The notes under the pieces are model-generated. The model saw nothing but the letters and a program-made list of their open reading frames with translations, was not told where the DNA came from and did not search any database. The translations under genes and the position numbers were made by a program. Shown here piece by piece: positions 6,124 through 6,968 of a stretch of DNA of 6,968 nt; position 1 is the stretch's first letter; the number at the start of each line of letters is the position of its first letter. The DNA is from Flavobacteriales bacterium (GTDB lineage Bacteria; Bacteroidota; Bacteroidia; Flavobacteriales_D; CANHHI01). The stretch lies in the NCBI GenBank assembly GCA_947460225.1, contig CANHHI010000082.1, positions 1 to 6,968 of the forward strand, in the 5' to 3' direction.

Positions 6124-6233
6124 TGTAAGCTAGGAGAACAATACCGTTTTAAGGTATGCAAGACTACTAGCTAAATAAAGCTACAACTACAACGTCCTTT
6201 TTAGATGCGTAAGGGTTTTAGCTTTATTTTTTT
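6124..6233 (+). ncRNA. Small RNA cassette 4: hairpin A4 and a diverged hairpin B4
   Basis: A4 (6129-6171) is a standard copy with inner stem ATACC/GGTAT. B4 (6180-6222) has lost the shared internal sequence: it reads GCTACAACTACAACGTCC and onwards, without GGAGAACA or GACTACTAGC. It keeps the stem base AAATAAAGCTA paired with TAGCTTTATTT and the U-tract. The terminator role is thus kept while the presumed recognition loop is gone. This is the last cassette; no TTTG-N19-TAAATTTG follows it. Confidence 0.65.
6173..6233 (+). terminator. Terminator of cassette 4 (extended, diverged hairpin B4)
   Basis: AAATAAAGCTA (from 6173) pairs with TAGCTTTATTT, and a T-run ending at 6233 follows. The interior differs from the other B hairpins. 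Confidence 0.65.
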
Positions 6234-6473
6234 ATACTTTTTTGCTTGCACGAAAAAGAGTATCAAAAAAATCACAATGCAAAAAATAGCTACACAAAAA
6301 AATAAAATGGCGTAATATTTTACCCAATTTTTATTTTCTAATTTTCGCTTAAAACCTAGTTTTTTAAGGGTTTTTGTAGTAATCTGTTGATATTTCAAGC
6401 AAGAATTTTGAAACCAACAAGCGAAGCGCGGTAGTAAAATATAAATATACATTTTTTCTTGTTCTTTTGTCAA
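6201..6473 (-). CDS. Doubtful 90-residue ORF with one hydrophobic segment
   Basis: Residues about 54-76 (AILFFCVAIFCIVIFLILFF and neighbours) look like a membrane helix followed by a basic tail (AKKYKKIKLKP). The N-terminal half is read out of dispersed repeat DNA whose other copies are conserved at the base level in non-equivalent frames. The 3' end runs into hairpin B4 of the small-RNA array. No TAnnTTTG promoter was recognised. AT-rich DNA easily gives hydrophobic runs by chance, so this may well not be a gene; only the segment left of about 6320 is non-repetitive. Confidence 0.2.
   Translation of the reverse strand: MTKEQEKMYIYILLPRFACWFQNSCLKYQQITTKTLKKLGFKRKLENKNWVKYYAILFFCVAIFCIVIFLILFFVQAKKYKKIKLKPLRI
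6321..6437. repeat. Partial copy of a composite dispersed repeat
   Basis: Two blocks lie in the same order as in the right-hand tandem copies. The first (6321-6388) begins TACCCAATTTTTATTTTC and ends GTAGTAATCTGTTG. The second (about 6391-6437) includes GAAACCAACAAGCGAAGCGC and GGTAGTAAAA. The left arm of the terminator-like hairpin found in the other copies is absent here. Confidence 0.75.
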
Positions 6474-6484
6474 GAGCTACAAAA

Positions 6485-6564
6485 GGCAGGCAAGCCTGCA
6501 ATTATTCCGCTTTGCGGGCTATATTGCCTGTGCGTAGCACAGAATAAAAACATGCTTTGCATGT
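6485..6564. repeat. Cluster of tiny perfect hairpins
   Basis: Four inverted repeats with very short loops follow each other: GCAGGC/GCCTGC (6486-6499), CCGC/GCGG (6507-6517), CTGTGC/GCACAG (6528-6542) and ACATGC/GCATGT (6550-6564). Loops are 2-3 bases. The stretch to about 6670 is more GC-rich than its surroundings and has no convincing gene; a 75-residue minus-strand ORF across it looks like a by-product. It resembles a REP-like intergenic element. Confidence 0.65.
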
Positions 6565-6751
6565 CTAATTTTTCGGTCTCGGGGCTCACTTTGTTCGCTG
6601 ACCAAAAAATCTTTACGCCCGTTCGCTGAGAAAATTGGCTTGCTCCCGCAACAGCGCCATAAACAGCATGGTGATAGCCTGTTAATATTTCACGCAAGAA
6701 TTTTCAAACCAGCAAGCAAAGCGCGGTAGTAAAAAAACCACTTTAAATAAA

Positions 6752-6779
6752 AAAAATTGGGCAAGAATACCCAATTTTT
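6752..6779. terminator. Bidirectional terminator-like hairpin, copy 1
   Basis: AAAAATTGGG pairs with CCCAATTTTT around the loop CAAGAATA. An A-tract before and a T-tract after the GC core allow it to act on either strand. It is part of the repeat unit, so it may be a repeat feature rather than the end of a gene. Confidence 0.5.
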
Positions 6780-6911
6780 ATTTTCTAATTTTCGCTTAAA
6801 ACCTAGTTGTTTTAAGGGTTTTTGTAGTAATCTGTTGTAAGATACCACAAAGGTACAGCATTTTGAAACCAGCAAGCGAAGCGCGGTAGTAAAAAAACCA
6901 CTTTAAATAAA

Positions 6912-6939
6912 AAAAATTGGGCAAGAATACCCAATTTTT
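6912..6939. terminator. Bidirectional terminator-like hairpin, copy 2
   Basis: Exact second copy of the hairpin in the tandem repeat, with the same stem and loop. Confidence 0.5.
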
Positions 6940-6968
6940 ATTTTCTAATTTTCGCTTAAAACCTAGTT

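Larger units (their letters stand above)
5697..6233 (+). repeat. Tandem array of four ~144-base cassettes, eight hairpins
   Basis: The A hairpins start at 5697, 5842, 5986 and 6129, so the spacing is 145, 144 and 143 bases. Each unit has hairpin A, an 8-base linker, hairpin B and a promoter-bearing spacer of about 51 bases that is also conserved. A and B hairpins form two subtypes: the 3' internal-loop strand is GTAAGA or GCAAGA in all four A copies and GTCAGA or GCCAAA in B1-B3. The array therefore grew by duplicating whole A-B units. Confidence 0.9.
6701..6968. repeat. 160-base direct tandem repeat, second copy cut by the right edge
   Basis: Bases 6701-6808 and 6861-6968 are identical apart from two substitutions (ttttC/Gaaacc and caagcA/Gaagc). 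The period is 160 bases. The unit holds the GCGCGGTAGTAAAA block, a terminator-like hairpin and the TTTTCGCTTAAAACCTAGTT block. Bases just upstream (about 6682-6700) also match the copy near 6390. The array probably continues beyond the window. Confidence 0.9.

Noticed and set aside
5697..6222. Calling the hairpin repeats a CRISPR array
   Set aside because: Spacing alternates between 8 and about 51 bases, the spacers are themselves conserved and carry promoters, and the repeat does not match the tracrRNA anti-repeat.
5697..6233. Type III toxin-antitoxin RNA repeats (ToxI-like)
   Set aside because: Such loci have repeats followed by one terminator and a co-directional endoribonuclease gene. 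Here every unit has its own promoter and terminator and no such gene follows on the same strand.
6470..6875. Two minus-strand ORFs (75 and 61 residues) in the right-hand repeats
   Set aside because: They are composed of dispersed repeat and hairpin DNA, the same repeat blocks are read in different frames elsewhere, and no promoter is seen.

Overview
The window is AT-rich bacterial DNA, most likely from a member of the Bacteroidota. Two things point there. Almost every gene start is preceded by the phylum's promoter type, with a TAnnTTTG box and often a TTTG about 19-20 bases upstream, and no Shine-Dalgarno sequence precedes the coding genes. The Cas proteins also look like the type II sets of that phylum. 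The genus cannot be read from the sequence.

Positions 1-5153 hold a type II (II-C-like) CRISPR-Cas locus. cas9 runs leftwards from 3665 and stays open to the left edge (1221 codons, no stop), so its C-terminus lies outside the window. The 253-base gap between cas9 and cas1 carries a probable tracrRNA on the cas9 strand, with its own promoter box and intrinsic terminator, and a promoter for cas1 on the other strand. cas1 and cas2 overlap by ATGA and run rightwards. No CRISPR array matching the tracrRNA anti-repeat is present; it must lie beyond one of the edges. No csn2 or cas4 is visible.

Positions 5196-5549 hold a small leftward gene for a coiled-coil protein with a C-terminal membrane anchor, convergent with cas2. 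Its promoter faces away from the next region.

Positions 5634-6233 hold the most unusual part: four head-to-tail copies of a roughly 144-base cassette that looks like a complete small-RNA gene. Each cassette has a promoter, two related 42-43-base hairpins (A then B) and a U-tract. Hairpin B is extended into an intrinsic terminator, and the U-tract of one cassette supplies the TTTG promoter element of the next. Seven of the eight hairpins share the same stem base and internal loop, and the inner stem shows some compensatory or wobble changes. No protein is encoded there. I do not recognise the RNA family; a protein-binding or sponge-like RNA array is one possibility.

Positions 6234-6968 contain no convincing gene. 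They hold dispersed repeats: a partial copy of a composite repeat, a cluster of tiny perfect hairpins, then a 160-base direct tandem repeat with a bidirectional terminator-like hairpin that runs off the right edge. One 90-residue ORF with a hydrophobic segment is listed at low confidence.

The cas genes form one adaptive immunity module: Cas1-Cas2 capture spacers, and Cas9 with tracrRNA and crRNA cuts targets. Any functional link between that module and the small-RNA array is inference from proximity only.
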